From positions 1 through 64,000 of the forward strand of contig USAK01000003.1 of assembly GCA_900552565.1 (NCBI GenBank): 64,000 bases of DNA, written 5' to 3'. The stretch is from an uncultured Selenomonas sp. Its GTDB lineage: Bacteria > Bacillota > Negativicutes > Selenomonadales > Selenomonadaceae. This document shows, piece after piece, positions 62,759-64,000 of the stretch. Under the pieces are notes generated by a model, which was given only the letters and a program-made list of their open reading frames with translations, had not been told where the DNA came from and searched no databases. Position 1 is the first letter of the stretch; each line of letters opens with the position of its first letter. The translations under genes were made by a program, and so were the position numbers.

Positions 62759-63615
62759 CAGCGTTCTCCCCCTTTCTCTTTATCAGTATCGGCAGGCGCG
62801 GCTTCTTCGTGGCCGGCGGGAATGTCCGCCGCGGCTTCCACCGCCGTCTCGCCCGCGAGCATGCCGAAGATTTTTTTCGTGCGGCGGTCTGCGAAGACTT
62901 CTTCCGGGGTGCCGCTCATGACGACGCCCTTGTTCATCAGTATAACCTGGTCTGCGTGCTTAGCCACCATGTTGAGGTCATGCGAGATGAGGATGATGGC
63001 CATATCCTCTTTTTCGCGCAAATCTGCGACAATCTCATAGAAGAGCTCAAGGCCGTTCTGGTCGACGCCGGATACAGGCTCGTCGAGCAGCAAAAGGTCC
63101 GGCATCGGGTCGAGGGCCAGTGCCAAGAGCACACGCTGGAGCTCGCCGCCCGAAAGTGCGCCGAGCCGGCGGTCGATGAGGTGAGCCGCACGCACGCGCT
63201 CCAGACTCTTGAGCACGCGCGGACGCAGCGACTTGGCCGAGCAGAGCCAGACGGGCCGCTTTGATAGGCAGGCCATGAAGATATCCATGACACTTGTCGG
63301 CGAGCTCACATCAAAGCGCAGATACTGCGGCACATAGCCGATGACGGGATGACCCGTATGCTTGCCCTTCGCGTCGACATAATGAAGCCTGCCCGCATGC
63401 GGCACTTCGCCGAGAATGGCCTTTAGGAGCGTGCTCTTGCCCGCGCCGTTTGGGCCAATCAGGGCCGTGAGCTGGCCGCAATGGATGTGGATGTTGACAT
63501 GGTCGAAGATGGTCAGACGGCCAATCTTGACAGAAAAATCCTCGATTTTCGTGCAGCAGAGCTTGGTGCAGTCCGTGCACGACGAGGCATGATGATGAAG
63601 GATGGTCTTAAACAA
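62758..63615 (-). CDS. ABC transporter ATPase (ZnuC/MntA-like)
   Basis: The product is about 285 aa from a TTG at 63615 (AAAGGATA upstream). Walker A GPNGAGKST, signature LSGGELQRV, Walker B LLLLDEP, H-loop LISHD. A His/Cys-rich N-terminal stretch (LHHHASSCTDCTKLCC) could bind metal, and the C-terminus has an acidic tail. Powers the permease downstream. Confidence 0.9.
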   Translation of the reverse strand: MFKTILHHHASSCTDCTKLCCTKIEDFSVKIGRLTIFDHVNIHIHCGQLTALIGPNGAGKSTLLKAILGEVPHAGRLHYVDAKGKHTGHPVIGYVPQYLRFDVSSPTSVMDIFMACLSKRPVWLCSAKSLRPRVLKSLERVRAAHLIDRRLGALSGGELQRVLLALALDPMPDLLLLDEPVSGVDQNGLELFYEIVADLREKEDMAIILISHDLNMVAKHADQVILMNKGVVMSGTPEEVFADRRTKKIFGMLAGETAVEAAADIPAGHEEAAPADTDKEKGGER

Positions 63616-63665
63616 AATGCATATCCTTTCCCAATGACTACATATATAAATAGGAAGAGTTCGGA

Positions 63666-64000
63666 TTATTCTGTGAGGCGGCGGAACGCGCGGCTGCCCC
63701 ACAGAAAGCCCACGGCAGCATAAACAAGGAGCACGAGCAGCGAAAGCATCGAGACCTCCGCGCCGCTGCCGAGCCCGCGCAGAAGATAGCTCGTATGCGT
63801 GAGCGGCAAAAGCTCAATGAAGTACCGCACGGCCGTGGGCAGGGCATGGGTCGAAAAGAACGTGCCGCAAAGGAATGACATCGGCAGCAGGATGTACGTG
63901 TTGACCTGAGCCATCTCCTCATACGTGCTGATTTTCATCGCCGCCAAGAAGCCGATTTCGGCAAAGACGACGCAGTTGAGCACGAGGACGAGCAGGAAGA
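63666..64000 (-). CDS. ABC-2 type permease, C-terminal part (cut by window edge)
   Basis: The frame is open to the window edge. It shows three or four membrane segments with the ABC-2 pattern FLCGTFFSTHALPTAVRYFI and LPLTHTSYLLRG, typical of drug or polysaccharide exporters. Its ATPase would lie further right. Confidence 0.8.
   Translation of the reverse strand, partial: FLLVLVLNCVVFAEIGFLAAMKISTYEEMAQVNTYILLPMSFLCGTFFSTHALPTAVRYFIELLPLTHTSYLLRGLGSGAEVSMLSLLVLLVYAAVGFLWGSRAFRRLTE

Noticed and set aside
1..64000. CRISPR array, insertion sequence or plasmid origin
   Set aside because: No regularly spaced repeats, transposase gene or terminal inverted repeats were seen.

Overview
The window is a piece of a bacterial chromosome, most likely from a diderm anaerobe of the Negativicutes (Selenomonadaceae-like). 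The Firmicutes signs are a glycyl T-box, a dgt-dnaG-rpoD operon, trmK-nif3 and a phoH-ybeY-era-recO cluster. An LptA/OstA-like secreted protein points to an outer membrane, and a superoxide reductase points to an anaerobic life. The species itself cannot be fixed from the sequence.

Positions 1 to about 28,700 are the right-hand part of a prophage; its left end lies outside the window. Almost everything is on the minus strand. Reading in transcription order from the right: integrase, a lipoprotein-like moron and the CI repressor (plus strand); then Cro, an antirepressor and an excisionase-like protein; then a recombination/replication module (Gp157, annealing protein, HNH protein, RepA_N initiator, DnaC-like loader, C5 methyltransferase, SSB, RusA, MazG-DUF3310); an ArpU-like late regulator; two small paired cassettes; a tRNA-like and terminator region; terminase; P22-type portal; scaffold; SU10-type capsid; adaptors; and a tail-fibre gene. 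No tape-measure gene is seen, which suggests a short-tailed (podovirus-like) phage.

Two accessory systems stand out. First, the left end carries a diversity-generating retroelement. A reverse transcriptase (cut by the window edge), a 140-bp template repeat and a matching 140-bp variable repeat in the last codons of the tail-fibre gene are present; 19 of the 21 differences fall on template adenines. Second, at 13.3-14.7 kb there are two tandem two-gene cassettes. Each has the same near-consensus promoter containing the same 18-bp palindrome, a different small first gene, and a paralogous ribbon-helix-helix second gene. One first gene strongly resembles the ADP-ribosyltransferase anti-CRISPR AcrIF11 but is frameshifted in an 8-T run; the other is a very acidic 89-aa protein. 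This has the architecture of duplicated acr-aca operons, and the acidic gene is a candidate new anti-CRISPR.

From 28.7 kb to the end the sequence is host core genome: YitT transporter, nif3-trmK, tRNA-Asn, rpoD-dnaG-dGTPase, an LptA-like protein, glyQS under a T-box, a polyphosphate locus (ppx, a divergent degenerate ppx paralogue, ppk), recO-DUF502-era-ybeY-phoH, bioB, desulfoferrodoxin, a DUF2156 protein, an orphan dhaM, purL, a YhcH-family protein, an Lrp/AsnC regulator with an aminotransferase, tRNA-Arg, a decayed sensor diguanylate cyclase gene with three nonsense codons, udk, and a zinc/manganese-type ABC transporter that runs towards the right edge.
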